Part shown: in pieces, positions 1 to 7,462 of the stretch
Numbering within the stretch: the first letter of the stretch is position 1
How the letters are laid out: each line of letters starts with the position of its first letter
Source of the DNA: Actinomycetes bacterium
GTDB lineage: Bacteria > Actinomycetota > Actinomycetes > Mycobacteriales > Micromonosporaceae
Assembly: GCA_021793335.1 (NCBI GenBank)
Contig: JAJYSW010000009.1
Location: 1-28,194 of the forward strand
Direction of reading: 5' to 3'
Length of the DNA: 28,194 nt
Translations under genes and position numbers: made by a program
The notes under the pieces: model-generated
What the model was told of the DNA's origin: nothing
The model's input: only the letters and a program-made list of their open reading frames with translations
The model's database searches: none

Positions 1-1476
1 GGCCACGAACTGTACTGCTACGGGCACCTGATCCAGGCCGGGGTGGCGCGGCTGCGGACCTGCGGCGAGGACGACTTCACCAGGATGGTCCGACGCGCCG
101 CCGACCACGTCTGCGAGGTCTTCGGTCCCGGCGGCATCGAGCGGATCTGCGGGCACGCGGAGATTGAGGTCGCCTTGGCCGAACTCGGCCGCGCCACCGG
201 TGAGCGGCGCTACCTGGACCAGGCGAAGCTGTTCGTCGACCGGCACGGCGAGCATACGCTCGCCGACGGCGGGTTCGGACGCGCTTACTTCCAGGACGAC
301 GTGCCGGTGCGCGAAGCCGAAGTACTGCGCGGACACGCGGTCAGGGCGCTGTATCTCGCCGCGGGCGCGATCGACGTCGCGGTCGAGACCGATGACGAGG
401 AACTGCTGGAGGCCGTTCGGGACCAGTGGGACCGCACACTCGCCAGGCGCACCTATCTGACCGGCGGCATGGGCTCACAGTACGCGGACGAGGCATTCGG
501 CGAGGACTTCGCGCTGCCACCGGACCGGGCCTACTCCGAGTCGTGCGCCGGCGTGGCGGCGGTGATGACGGCGTGGCGGCTGCTCCTGGCCACCGGCGAG
601 GTCTCCTATGGCGACATGATCGAGCGGATCGCCTGGAACGTCCTGGCCGGTGCCGTCGCCCCCGACGGGAAGTCGTTCTTCTACGCCAACCCGCTGCACC
701 AGCGGACCGCCGACGAGGACCCGGTGGCCGGGGAGCTGTCGCACCGCGCGGCGGGAGGGCGCCGTGCGCCCTGGTTCGACGTCTCGTGCTGCCCGACGAA
801 CCTGGCCCGCACCTTCGCGTCCCTCTCGGCGTACATCGCGACCGTCGATGAGACGGGCCTCCAGCTCCACCAGTACATGCCCGCCTCCGTCGCCACGGAG
901 CTGGCGGGCGGCCCGGTCGCGGTCACCGTCGAATCCGATTACCCCGATGGCGGCGCGATCACCGTCCGCGTCGACCGCAACGAGGCCGGGGAGTGGACGC
1001 TCGGTCTGCGAGTGCCGGCCTGGGCCGAGGGCGCGGTGCTGACCGAGCCGTCGGGGGAGCGACGGCCCGTCGCTCCCGGCCCGGTGCGCCTCACGCGCGA
1101 TTTCGCCGCCGGGGAGGAAGTGCGTCTGGAACTACCGGTCGAGCCGCGGTGGACCCGGCCGGACCCGCGCATCGACGCGGTGCGCGGGTGCGTCGCCGTC
1201 GAGCGGGGGCCGATCGTGATGTGCGTCGAATCGATCGATCTGCCCGGCGGGGCGGACGTCGCCGATCTGACCGTGGACGCGGGCCGGGCTCCGGTCGGGG
1301 ACGGCGGTGCGGTGGCCGTCGCCGGGCACGTCCACCGCAGTGCCGACGCCTGGCCGTACGGCCCCGGTCCGGGTTCGGAGAGCAGTCGCGAGGCCGCCGA
1401 GGTCGGTCTCATCCCCTTCCACCTGCGAGCCACGCGGGAGCCGGCTGCGATGCGGGTCTGGCTTCCCGCCGAGTGA
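1..1476 (+). CDS. GH127 family beta-L-arabinofuranosidase (5'-truncated by window edge)
   Basis: The reading frame is open from base 1, so the true start lies upstream; 491 residues are visible against roughly 620-650 usual for the family. The opening residues GHELYCYGHLIQA are a family signature. GH127 enzymes release terminal beta-L-arabinofuranose using a zinc-held cysteine nucleophile. The expected ligands are visible: a Glu-x-Cys in YSESCAG (538-546) and the double cysteine of SCCPTNLAR (787-792). A GGMGS...GEDFALP stretch just before them carries the acidic residues of the active-site region. The C-terminal third is beta-rich and fits the jelly-roll domains of the family. No signal peptide can be assessed because the N-terminus is missing; intracellular action on imported oligosaccharides is usual. 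It ends at TGA 1474-1476, followed by a hairpin. The family assignment is firm; the exact substrate is inferred. Confidence 0.9.
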   Translation, partial: GHELYCYGHLIQAGVARLRTCGEDDFTRMVRRAADHVCEVFGPGGIERICGHAEIEVALAELGRATGERRYLDQAKLFVDRHGEHTLADGGFGRAYFQDDVPVREAEVLRGHAVRALYLAAGAIDVAVETDDEELLEAVRDQWDRTLARRTYLTGGMGSQYADEAFGEDFALPPDRAYSESCAGVAAVMTAWRLLLATGEVSYGDMIERIAWNVLAGAVAPDGKSFFYANPLHQRTADEDPVAGELSHRAAGGRRAPWFDVSCCPTNLARTFASLSAYIATVDETGLQLHQYMPASVATELAGGPVAVTVESDYPDGGAITVRVDRNEAGEWTLGLRVPAWAEGAVLTEPSGERRPVAPGPVRLTRDFAAGEEVRLELPVEPRWTRPDPRIDAVRGCVAVERGPIVMCVESIDLPGGADVADLTVDAGRAPVGDGGAVAVAGHVHRSADAWPYGPGPGSESSREAAEVGLIPFHLRATREPAAMRVWLPAE

Positions 1477-1482
1477 ACGAGA

Positions 1483-1506
1483 GGGCGGCGCGGCCTCGCG
1501 CCGCCC
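1483..1506 (+). terminator. Hairpin terminator after the GH127 gene
   Basis: A perfect 10-bp GC stem (GGGCGGCGCG pairing with CGCGCCGCCC) with a 4-base loop lies 7 bases after the stop codon. No T tract follows, as is common in high-GC actinobacteria. It may also serve the minus-strand HxlR remnant converging from the other side. Confidence 0.55.
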
Positions 1507-1551
1507 CGCCCCGCCCGCTTCGGGCCGCCGATGTGCTCGGCGGGACTTCCG

Positions 1552-1785
1552 TCAGGCGGCGTGGAGGCGGTCGTACTCGCGGCGGGCCTCGATGATGTCG
1601 GGTTGGTGCCGTTCGGCCCATTCGAGCAGGCCGTTGAGGTGCTCGTACAACTCCCGCGCGCCATCGGTGGCACTGTACTCCACTTTAGGCGGAACGGTGG
1701 GGTGGACGGTCCTGGTGAGCAGACCGTCGCGTTCGAGGTTGCGCAGCGTCAAGGTGAGCATCCGGCGGCTGATGCCGGTGATGCC
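1552..1785 (-). pseudogene. HxlR-family transcriptional regulator remnant (C-terminal half only)
   Basis: Read on the minus strand, the last 77 codons match the HxlR winged-helix family closely: GISRRMLTLTLRNLERDGLL is the recognition helix region, followed by TVPPKVEY of the wing and a C-terminal helix ending REYDRLHAA. The N-terminal part of the domain (the first helices and the RFxEL region) is absent. The frame stays open upstream to about 2325, but that extension runs antisense to an MFS fragment and has no regulator-like sequence. HxlR proteins are usually 110-150 residues, so about half is lost. HxlR genes are often divergent from MFS exporter genes, and an MFS remnant lies just beyond in the divergent orientation. 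One deletion therefore probably removed both 5' halves and the shared promoter. Confidence 0.8.
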
Positions 1786-1947
1786 GCATTCGCGTTCATG
1801 TACTTCACCGTCCTCTGCCTTCAGCGGGTCTCCGGTTTCCCGCCGCCGTCGGCCGAGCGGGCGTGCCCGCCGGATGGTTGCAGAGCCCTCCCGCTTACGC
1901 CGGTCAGGCTTCCGAGGGACTTCGCCGTATTCGTCCCTTTCGCGCCG

Positions 1948-2334
1948 ATGCGGGCGGGCGGCTCCTACACGATCGACGTGCTGCCGGGCGTGCTGACGGT
2001 CCCGCTCGGGTTCGGGCTGGCCATGCCCGCGCTGATGAGTCTGGGCATGTCCGACTCGCGGCCCGAGGACGCGGGCGTCACCTCCGGACTGTTCAACACC
2101 GCCCAGCAGGCGGGCGGCGCGGTCGGACTGGCGGTGCTCAGCGCCGCGGTCGCCTCCCGAACCGACGGCCTGCTGGACCGAGGGCACTCGACCGCCGAAG
2201 CCCTGACCGGAGGTTACCGGGTCGGGTACGCGATCGCCGCCGGCTTCATCGCCCTCGCCTTCGTCCTCGCCGTCCTCACCCTCAAGGCCCGTGTTCGACG
2301 GCAAGACGAGCCCGAGCTCGAACACGTGGCCTGA
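1948..2334 (+). pseudogene. MFS (DHA2-type) drug exporter remnant (C-terminal part only)
   Basis: The frame from about 1948 encodes roughly 128 residues that look like the end of a 14-helix MFS drug:proton antiporter. GGSYTIDVLPGVL is followed by a helix, then SRPEDAGVTSGLFNTAQQAGG, the typical late-loop signature of EmrB/QacA-like transporters, and a last helix FIALAFVLAVLTLKAR before a charged tail. Full-length members have about 450-520 residues, so three quarters is missing. The open frame continues upstream to 1531, but that part is antisense to the HxlR fragment and is not transporter-like. No ribosome-binding site or start belongs to it. It most likely cannot give a working transporter. 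Confidence 0.8.
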
Positions 2335-2457
2335 CCGTCGTATCCGACCGGATGAGGCCCCGTCCGCTCGGACACGACCGCACGCCGCCTGCGCCCCGAT
2401 CGACTCCCGCGAGCCGTCCCTCGCCGGTCCTCACCGCGGTGGGTGAGAATGGGCGCT

Positions 2458-3255
2458 GTGAAACAGCTTTCCGAATACCTGGCGGTCGCAGAGCGCGCCG
2501 TGGACCTCGCCGTCGAACTCATCGAGTCCGGTCTCAGCGAAAGACGGACGCTCCAGCACAAAGGCGATCGGGACTTCGCCTCCGACCTCGACCTCGCGGT
2601 CGAGGACCTGCTTCGCGCGCACTTGGCCGAGGCCACACCGGAGGTCGCGTTCCTGGGGGAGGAGCGGGGCGTCAGCGGTGACGCGGACTCGCCCTACGCA
2701 TGGGTGCTCGACCCGATCGACGGCACCGTGAACCTCGTGCACGGTCTACCGGTGTTCTGCGTCTCGCTCGGGCTGACCTATGAGGGCGACCCGGTGGCCG
2801 GCGTCGTCCACTCGCCGCCGCTCGGGGAACGTTTCAGCGCGGCGAAGGGAAGCGGCGCGACCTTGGGCGGGAAGACGATCGCCTGCTCCGACACCGCCGA
2901 CCTCGCCGAGGCCCTGGTCGCGTTCCCCGACTTCGCGCTGGCCGACCGCCCCGCCGACATCAACGCCGAACGGCTGCGGCTCATCACCGATCTCGTGCCG
3001 CGCGTCCAGCGCATCCGCATGATGGGCTCGGCGGCCCTGGACCTGTGCTGGGTCGCCGCCGGCCGCTTCGACGCCACCGTGCTCCCTCAATCCAATTTGT
3101 GGGACGTGGCCGCCGGAGTGGCGATCGCCCGTGAGGCCGGAGCGGTGGTGCTCGACCGCCACGGCGCGCCGTTCGGAGCGGGCTCGACTTCGGTGGTGGC
3201 GGCGGCGAGCGGGCTCGCGCCCCAACTGTGCGAACGGATCGCCGCGGTGTCCTGA
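2458..3255 (+). CDS. Inositol monophosphatase family phosphatase
   Basis: This is a magnesium-dependent phosphomonoesterase of the IMPase/FIG superfamily, about 265 residues, the usual length. Metal-binding signatures are visible: GEE at residues 67-69, the hallmark DPIDGT at 85-90, and WDVAAG with Asp near 216. Possible substrates are inositol-1-phosphate, histidinol phosphate (HisN type) or 3'-phosphoadenosine phosphate; the sequence does not decide. I chose GTG 2458 because KQLSEYLAVAERAV is a typical family N-terminus. In addition, GAGAAT at 2445-2450 lies 7 bases upstream, placed like the -10 box of a leaderless actinobacterial transcript. In-frame starts at 2443 (GTG) and 2449 (ATG) are alternatives, and no good Shine-Dalgarno is seen for any. 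The stop lies 31 bases from the convergent ROK gene. Confidence 0.85.
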   Translation: MKQLSEYLAVAERAVDLAVELIESGLSERRTLQHKGDRDFASDLDLAVEDLLRAHLAEATPEVAFLGEERGVSGDADSPYAWVLDPIDGTVNLVHGLPVFCVSLGLTYEGDPVAGVVHSPPLGERFSAAKGSGATLGGKTIACSDTADLAEALVAFPDFALADRPADINAERLRLITDLVPRVQRIRMMGSAALDLCWVAAGRFDATVLPQSNLWDVAAGVAIAREAGAVVLDRHGAPFGAGSTSVVAAASGLAPQLCERIAAVS

Positions 3256-3286
3256 GGCGCCCGCGCTCTCGCAGCACGGCCCTCGC

Positions 3287-4459
3287 TCAGGTCCGCACCC
3301 CGGTCTCCAGGACGCGGGCCTTGAGATCGGCGTGCGCCGTGTCCAGCGCGCCGATCGCGACCGCATCGCCTCGCACCGACGAGGCGGCGACCCGACCGCC
3401 GAAGCGCCCCGCCCGGTCGCTCACCCGGGAGAGCAGGGCCTCGCCGCCCGCACGTGCGATCTCCCCGGCCAGCACGATCCGCGGCGGATCGAGCAGGCAC
3501 CCGAGGAGCCGGAGCGTCGTGGCGATTCTGGAGGCGTAGTCGTCCAGCATGCCGAACGCGCCTCGTTCGACGGCGGCGGCGATGACGGCCGGAGCGTCCG
3601 CGCCGCCGATCCCGTGGGCTCGGCCGAGTTCGGCGACGGCGGGCGGCCCGAGCCAGTCCTGGAACGTCGGGTCGCCCGGCCCGGTGCGATCGGGGAACGC
3701 GGGAATGTACCCAAGTTCCCCGGCCGCGCCGTGCCGGCCGGTCAACATGCCCTGGCGGAGGCCGACGCCGACGCCGATGCCCTCGCGTCCCAACCACAGC
3801 ACGGTCAGGGCCTCGGTGTTCTCGGTGCCGCGCCGTTCGGCCATGGTGGCGGCGTTGACGTCGTTGTGGATCTCGACCGCGGCGCTCAGCTCGGCTTCGA
3901 GGGAAGAACGCATGCGCAGGTCGGTCAGGCCGGGGATGTCGGCGTGGCCGATGGTGTCGGTCTCGGCGTCGTAGGCTCCGGGGACGGCGATGTGGAGCAC
4001 CGCGATCCGGTCCAGCCTGATCCCGGTGTCTTCGGCGGTCCTGGTCAGCAGGCGCAGCACCGCCCGGTCGGGAGGGACGGCGGCGAAGTCGACGCGCATG
4101 TTCGAAGAGGACTGTTCGCGGCCCTTGAGGTCCGCGATGGACACGGTGACGCCGTCGGGCTCGCGCAGGGTCGCGGCGGCGGCGTAGGCGTAGGCGGCGT
4201 TGACGGCGTAGACCTCGGCCTTGGGGCCCGCCTGCCTGACGGTGCTGCGCCCTACGGTGACCGCCAGCCCGGCCTCAAGGAGCCGGGACATGACCTGGGA
4301 GGCGGTGGGCTTGGCCAGGCCGGTGAGTCGGCACAGTTCCATCCGGGTCAGGGTCTCGTGATGCATCAGGTGGTGGAGCGCGGCGCGCTCATTGATGGTG
4401 CGCAGCAGGTGCGAGGAGCCGGAGGGAACCGGCGAGGCCGGTGAACCGATGGGTCGCAT
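3287..4459 (-). CDS. ROK family transcriptional regulator
   Basis: The protein is about 390 residues. The N-terminal winged helix-turn-helix (LTRMELCRLTGLAKPTASQV) is followed by a ROK sugar-kinase-like domain: ADLKG in the phosphate-1 region, IHNDVNAATMAE, and GIGVGVGLRQGMLTGRHGAAGELGY. The ATG at 4459 is preceded by AAGAAGGA 7 bases upstream, so it is preferred over the in-frame start at 4540. The zinc motif CxCGxxGCxE typical of ROK proteins is not seen, and the His after GE(L/I)G is Tyr. Sugar kinase activity is therefore unlikely, and it probably acts only as a sensor-repressor. It is divergent from the GH5 cellulase gene, whose promoter carries inverted repeats, so control of that gene and itself by a cello-oligosaccharide or related sugar is a reasonable inference. 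Confidence 0.88.
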   Translation of the reverse strand: MRPIGSPASPVPSGSSHLLRTINERAALHHLMHHETLTRMELCRLTGLAKPTASQVMSRLLEAGLAVTVGRSTVRQAGPKAEVYAVNAAYAYAAAATLREPDGVTVSIADLKGREQSSSNMRVDFAAVPPDRAVLRLLTRTAEDTGIRLDRIAVLHIAVPGAYDAETDTIGHADIPGLTDLRMRSSLEAELSAAVEIHNDVNAATMAERRGTENTEALTVLWLGREGIGVGVGLRQGMLTGRHGAAGELGYIPAFPDRTGPGDPTFQDWLGPPAVAELGRAHGIGGADAPAVIAAAVERGAFGMLDDYASRIATTLRLLGCLLDPPRIVLAGEIARAGGEALLSRVSDRAGRFGGRVAASSVRGDAVAIGALDTAHADLKARVLETGVRT

Positions 4460-4623
4460 GGACGTCCTTCTTCCGTCGCGCCTGCACGGCCGCCCGGTCG
4501 GCGCAGTCTCGTCGCGGCGGCGGCGCTCACGATCGGCCATCGTAGTCGAACGCTCGTCACCCGGTTCGGTTCCCGTAGCGCGCGTCCGTCTCCGCCGTAG
4601 GCGGTTTTGAACGGCGACCGCCT

Positions 4624-4695
4624 TACATTGATGTAGGTGAATCTATTGACTTCGAGGGGTGGTCTCCGTATCGTCACAATAGATAGTAAACCTAC
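4624..4695 (+). promoter_or_regulatory. GH5 promoter with overlapping operator-like inverted repeats
   Basis: TTGACT (4646-4651) and TATCGT (4669-4674) are separated by exactly 17 bases, a good sigma-70-type promoter that would start transcription near 4681. A short palindrome TACAT-TG-ATGTA occupies 4624-4635. A longer imperfect inverted repeat pairs GTAGGTGAATCTATTG (4633-4648) with CAATAGATAGTAAACCTAC (4677-4695). One arm touches the -35 box and the other covers the probable start site, which suits repression by the adjacent ROK regulator. This tract is clearly A/T-richer than the flanking genes. Regulator binding is inferred. Confidence 0.6.
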
Positions 4696-4717
4696 CTAAC
4701 TAACTTGGGAGGGCAAG

Positions 4718-5944
4718 ATGACCGCGTCCCCTCGATGGAAACGGCTGCTGGGACTGTTCGCCGCCCTGGCGGTGACCGCCGTCCTCTATCCACTCGGGGC
4801 CGGCGCCGCCAGCGGCGACCCCGCAGCCCCGGCCGTCGCCGCACGGCACGGACAGCTGCATGTCTGCGGGACCATGCTCTGCGACAGCGCCGGGGAGCCC
4901 GTGCAACTGCGCGGCATGAGCACCCACGGCCTCCAGTGGTACTCCCAGTGCGTGAACGGCGATTCCCTCGACGCACTCGCCCACGACTGGGGCGCCGATG
5001 TCGTGCGCCTGTCCATGTACCTCCAAGAAGGCGGCTACGAGACGGACCCCGCGGGCTACACCGCCATGATGCACGGCCTCATCGAGGACGCCTCCGCCCG
5101 AGGGCTGTACGTCATCGTCGACTGGCACATGCTCACCCCCGGTGACCCTCACCACAACCTGGGCCGCGCCAAGACCTTCTTCGCCGAGATCGCCCGGGAG
5201 CACGGCCACCGGGACAACCTCCTTTATGAAGTGGCCAACGAACCCAACGGCGTCACGTGGGGCCGGATCAAGTCCTATCACGAGCAGATCATCCCCGTGA
5301 TCAGGCAGCACGACGCCGACGGCGTCATCCTGCTGGGCACCGCCGCATGGTCTTCATTCGGCCTCTCCGACGGCATGGACGAGCAGCAGGTGATCGACGA
5401 CCCGGTCGAGGCGTCGAACATCATGTACACCTTCCACTTCTACGCGGCCAGCCACCGAGAGCCGTACCTCAACGCGCTCTCGCGAGCGGCCGACCAGCTC
5501 CCCGTGTTCGTCACCGAGTTCGGCACCCAGGACTATGCCGGTGAGGGCGCCAACGACTTCGCGATGGCCCAGCAGTACCTCGACTTGATGGAGGACAAGG
5601 GCATCAGCTGGGTCAACTGGAACTTCTCCGATGATCACCGCTCGGGTGCGGTCTTCGAGACGGGAACCTGCTCCGGTGGGCCGTACACCGGGACCACTCG
5701 GCTCAAGGAGGCCGGGGTGTGGATTCGCGACCGGATTCTAGAGGGAGGCAAATCGAGCGGGCCGCCTGCTGAGGACCCGAGCGACCCGCCCGTGACGCAC
5801 CCGGCTGCCTGGGGGCCGTACACGCACTACTCGGCGGATGCCCATGTGGTTTATGAGGGCGTGGTCTACCGCTGCCTGCAGCCGCACACCGCGCTCCCCG
5901 GCTGGGAACCGCCCGGCGCGCCTGCCCTGTGGGCCGCTGCCTGA
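4718..5944 (+). CDS. Secreted GH5 family endoglucanase (cellulase) with C-terminal CBM5/12-type module
   Basis: This 408-residue protein has a Sec signal peptide (basic PRWKR, then a hydrophobic stretch ending near AGAAS, about residue 32). The GH5 TIM-barrel domain has the acid/base in EVANEPN (Glu175) and the nucleophile in FVTEFG (Glu267). Other family residues are visible in LRGMSTHGLQWY, VRLSMY, DWHM, YTFHFYA and WVNWNFSD. This resembles bacterial GH5 subfamily 2 endo-beta-1,4-glucanases. After a Pro/Ser/Asp linker (about 345-363) comes AWGPYTHYSADAHVVYEG...YRCLQPHTALPGWEP...LW, a CBM5/12 (chitin-binding type 3) pattern that can also bind cellulose. The start is supported by GGGAGGG just upstream. 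The gene stands alone: it is divergent from ROK and closed by a strong hairpin. It acts outside the cell on cellulose or mixed glucans. Confidence 0.93.
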   Translation: MTASPRWKRLLGLFAALAVTAVLYPLGAGAASGDPAAPAVAARHGQLHVCGTMLCDSAGEPVQLRGMSTHGLQWYSQCVNGDSLDALAHDWGADVVRLSMYLQEGGYETDPAGYTAMMHGLIEDASARGLYVIVDWHMLTPGDPHHNLGRAKTFFAEIAREHGHRDNLLYEVANEPNGVTWGRIKSYHEQIIPVIRQHDADGVILLGTAAWSSFGLSDGMDEQQVIDDPVEASNIMYTFHFYAASHREPYLNALSRAADQLPVFVTEFGTQDYAGEGANDFAMAQQYLDLMEDKGISWVNWNFSDDHRSGAVFETGTCSGGPYTGTTRLKEAGVWIRDRILEGGKSSGPPAEDPSDPPVTHPAAWGPYTHYSADAHVVYEGVVYRCLQPHTALPGWEPPGAPALWAAA

Positions 5945-5959
5945 CCGAGCCCGCTCCTT

Positions 5960-5998
5960 CGGCCGTCCCCGACCGGCCCCGCCGGTCGGGGACGGCCG
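5960..5998 (+). terminator. Strong hairpin terminator after the GH5 gene
   Basis: A perfect 18-bp inverted repeat (5960-5977 with 5981-5998) with a 3-base CCC loop begins 16 bases after the cellulase stop. There is no T tract. It marks the edge between the cellulase locus and the A/T-richer island. Confidence 0.8.
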
Positions 5999-6352
5999 CG
6001 TGTGGCATCGGATGGGCACCCATGGGGCGGCTCATGTCTTCGAAAACATTCGGACACGAGAAAGCGCAGTGGGCCATGTCCTTATGGGAGCCGCTGCGCC
6101 GAGCAAGCGTTTCGGCCTTCGGGGGAGTCCGGAGTGGCCGACTGGTCGCACTATTGCCATAGTGGATGCCAGTGTGCAGGTCAGTTTGTTTGAGCGCTCC
6201 CACGCAGGCTCATTCCTTGGTAGGCTGCTTGACGTCAACCCATTACCCCTGGTAGTCAAGTCGGAAGCAGATATGAAGTCCCCTGAATCCCCCCAGCAGA
6301 CTCCTACCGGCACGACGAGGTGCCCTTGGTTGGTTTTTGAGGATGGCATCGG
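5999..6352. other. Non-coding stretch at the start of the accessory island
   Basis: About 350 bases with no convincing gene on either strand; the short open frames here have no recognisable protein sequence or start signals. The composition shifts to lower GC from about 6020 onward. Visible items are a short inverted repeat ACTAT-TGCC-ATAGT near 6151-6164, a perfect 10-bp palindrome TTGACGTCAA (6229-6238), and a weak promoter candidate, TTGACG (6229-6234) with TAGTCA (6253-6258) 18 bases later, which could serve the gene at 6353. Confidence 0.4.
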
Positions 6353-6986
6353 ATGAGATCGACGATGCAGCGGCAGCTCACGCGCCGGCCGATCACTTCC
6401 GACGATCAGCGTATTGTCGTCGCCGCGGCGGCCGAACTCCGGAGCCTTGACGCCCGCACGGTGAGCGATTTCGAGGCCGAGGTGACACAAGTCCTGTCCA
6501 GGTATCTTGGCCGATGCCGAAGCAGTCACGGTGACCGAAACACGCTCGGTCGAGTCGTTCGAGGCCAATTTCAAGTGCGAACTGCTCCTCGAGATGCGCA
6601 CCGACGCCCCCTCGAGCTCTGAAATCGGTCTGCGGCTCCAGATCTCAGGGAGGCGGCCAGCGACACTGACCGCCTACGAAGCGGCCCTCACCGCAGGGGA
6701 AGGCATCTGCGAAGCGCTCCGTACGGTCGGCCAGCTGCAACCGAGTGAAGACCCCGATTATCTCAGTGAGATCGATACCGGCCAGGACACCCGGGCATGC
6801 CTCAGTGATTTCCGATCGGTCGCCGAGGCCTGGACCGTATCCGGTGACTGGTACTTCTACTTCCTACTGCTTCCCGAGCCGGGGAGCCGTGAACTGGTCG
6901 AAGGATCGGACACGGAGAGGCGGTCCGCTGTCATAGACCGGTTCGCCGATACGATCGTCCCTGTGGTCGCCGGGTGCGCGTGCTGA
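6353..6986 (+). CDS. Hypothetical protein of the island, probable single-base frameshift near 6509
   Basis: I do not recognise this protein. One frame runs from ATG 6353 (GAGGA 9 bases upstream) to about 6508, with coding-like GC-rich third positions: SDDQRIVVAAAAELRSL...DFEAEVTQVLSRYL. Another frame, open from 6486 to the TGA at 6984-6986, continues naturally as ADAEAVTVTETRSVESFEANF. Removing one G of the GG at 6509-6510 would join them into one protein of about 210 residues. Otherwise the downstream part is a separate protein starting at TTG 6507 (159 residues). The joined product would be soluble and acidic, with no signal peptide or transmembrane segment and an aromatic stretch WTVSGDWYFYFLLLPEPGS near the end. 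It is translationally coupled to the next gene (TGATG). No known domain is evident. Confidence 0.5.
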
Positions 6987-7462
6987 TGCAGCACATCAGT
7001 TCGGGCCGTTACGTTGTGCTGCGCCATCTCAAGACCAGCCGTATGGCGGAAGTGTGCGAGTACATTTCGGGGCCGCTGACTCTCACCAAGCCTGACGATG
7101 TGTTCAAAACCCAGTTCGTGTATCTCGACTGCGGTCACTGCGAGGACCGGCTTCGCGTGCGGCTTTACAGTAACCGTCGCCTCCGAGTTGACCGGGCGGT
7201 CACGTGCGTCGTCGCCGTGTCCCTGTGGGTGTTGGCCGCAGCAGGGGCGATTTGGTTGTTTCAAAGTTACCTGCTGGTATCCGATCCGCTCCGCACGCGC
7301 GCCGAGATCACGGTGCCCGTGCTCAGTGCACTGGTACCAGGCGCGATGGCGGCCGTGATGACCAGACGTCTGTTCACCATCTCGAATGTGGCGCTGCGTG
7401 AACCCCGCGCGTGGGCGACGAACCAGGAACATCGTCATACGGTCGAAGAGATACGCACATGA
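6986..7462 (+). CDS. Hypothetical two-helix membrane protein, coupled to the upstream gene
   Basis: I do not recognise the family. ATG 6986 overlaps the TGA of the preceding gene (TGATG), a sign of coupled translation; GTG 6974 in the same frame is possible. The 158-residue product has a soluble N-terminal part of about 70 residues, including YLDCGHCEDRLRVRLYSNRR with a Cys-x-x-Cys pair. Two hydrophobic segments follow, VTCVVAVSLWVLAAAGAIWLF and ITVPVLSALVPGAMAAV, with a loop between them, and then a charged cytoplasmic tail ending HTVEEIRT. The pairing with an unknown soluble protein suggests a membrane-anchored partner or sensor, but that is inference. It lies directly upstream of a decayed integrase, so it is probably cargo of a former mobile element. 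Base composition is lower in GC than the core genes. Confidence 0.6.
   Translation: MQHISSGRYVVLRHLKTSRMAEVCEYISGPLTLTKPDDVFKTQFVYLDCGHCEDRLRVRLYSNRRLRVDRAVTCVVAVSLWVLAAAGAIWLFQSYLLVSDPLRTRAEITVPVLSALVPGAMAAVMTRRLFTISNVALREPRAWATNQEHRHTVEEIRT

Noticed and set aside
1531..1947. An intact 267-codon protein including the MFS fragment
   Set aside because: The first 140 codons are antisense to the HxlR fragment and are not transporter-like.
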